Below are positions 5,109 to 5,172 of a stretch of DNA of 5,172 nucleotides, piece after piece; positions within the stretch are counted from its first letter, which is position 1; each line of letters begins with the position of its first letter. Made by a program: the position numbers and the translations under genes. Under the pieces are notes generated by a model. That model saw nothing but the letters and a program-made list of their open reading frames with translations. It did not search any database and was not told the origin of the DNA. Source of the DNA: Chloroflexota bacterium (lineage in GTDB: Bacteria > Chloroflexota > Dehalococcoidia > GIF9 > UBA5629); assembly GCA_016875975.1 (NCBI GenBank), contig VGOF01000121.1:1-5172 (forward strand), in the 5' to 3' direction.

Positions 5109-5172
5109 GTCTAGGCTCCTTATTGAGGTCTATGCCATCAATCACTGGCAGAACATGGCCAAGCTTGAGCCC
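5086..5172 (-). CDS. 3' end of a gene overlapping hicA (partial, possible antitoxin)
   Basis: On the minus strand a frame enters from the window edge and stops at TAA 5088-5086. It encodes 28 residues that include GHVLPVIDGIDLNKEPRREP. I do not recognise the sequence and it does not look like a typical HicB tail. Its stop lies inside the HicA-like gene, 23 bases past that gene's GTG. Such an overlap is common in toxin-antitoxin pairs, so it may encode the cognate antitoxin, though an antitoxin upstream of hicA in this form is an inference from position only. It also carries the ribosome binding site of the HicA-like gene. Confidence 0.5.
   Translation of the reverse strand, partial: GLKLGHVLPVIDGIDLNKEPRREPVEAV
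5116..5121 (-). promoter_or_regulatory. Ribosome binding site for the HicA-like gene
   Basis: AAGGAG on the minus strand lies seven bases before GTG 5108 and supports this non-ATG start. It is embedded in the coding region of the upstream gene, consistent with coupled translation. Confidence 0.65.

Noticed and set aside
1..5172. CRISPR array, tRNA, rRNA or insertion sequence
   Set aside because: No regularly spaced direct repeats, no cloverleaf-like sequence and no transposase coding or terminal inverted repeats were seen in the window.

Overview
This 5.2 kb window looks like a chromosomal fragment from an anaerobic prokaryote. The best clue is a pair of adjacent 2-hydroxyacyl-CoA dehydratase / benzoyl-CoA reductase family subunits (146-1258 and 1260-2516, plus strand), an oxygen-sensitive iron-sulfur enzyme class found almost only in anaerobes. 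The G+C-balanced composition, a secreted FKBP-type prolyl isomerase and a HicA-type toxin would fit an environmental anaerobe such as a Dehalococcoidia-like Chloroflexota. This taxonomic guess rests on general resemblance and no search was possible; an archaeal host cannot be excluded.

Layout. Positions 1-145 hold the end of something upstream: frames 1 and 2 are both open, and neither is recognisable. Positions 146-2516 form a two-gene operon separated by one base, which encodes the two catalytic subunits of a dehydratase. Each subunit carries three cysteines spaced as the [4Fe-4S] ligands of the family. The activating ATPase that such enzymes need is not in the window. From about 2520 to 4335 the base composition falls sharply: hand-counted 60-base lines contain 14, 21 and 25 G/C in the island, against 37 in the dehydratase operon and 30 in the FKBP gene. 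This AT-rich island carries one complete gene (2686-4188). It encodes a predicted surface-anchored protein with an Ig/PKD-like domain, one thrombospondin-type-3 calcium loop and a C-terminal transglutaminase/papain-like domain with a Cys-His-Asp set. A short AT-rich reading frame that may be a gene remnant (4207-4338, minus strand) lies at the right edge of the island.

On the right, the minus strand carries an operon-like run: the 3' end of an unidentified gene (5172-5086), an overlapping HicA-like gene (5108-4875), then an FKBP lipoprotein gene (4841-4359). The FKBP gene has a strong Shine-Dalgarno sequence but no start codon at the proper distance from it.

The dehydratase genes work together as one heterodimeric enzyme. 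The AT-rich gene appears to be an inserted passenger between two convergent, compositionally ordinary transcription units, and it is the most unusual part of the window. It may use archaeal-like expression signals (a TTTAAATA box, a near-leaderless start, downstream T-tracts), but in AT-rich DNA that evidence is weak.
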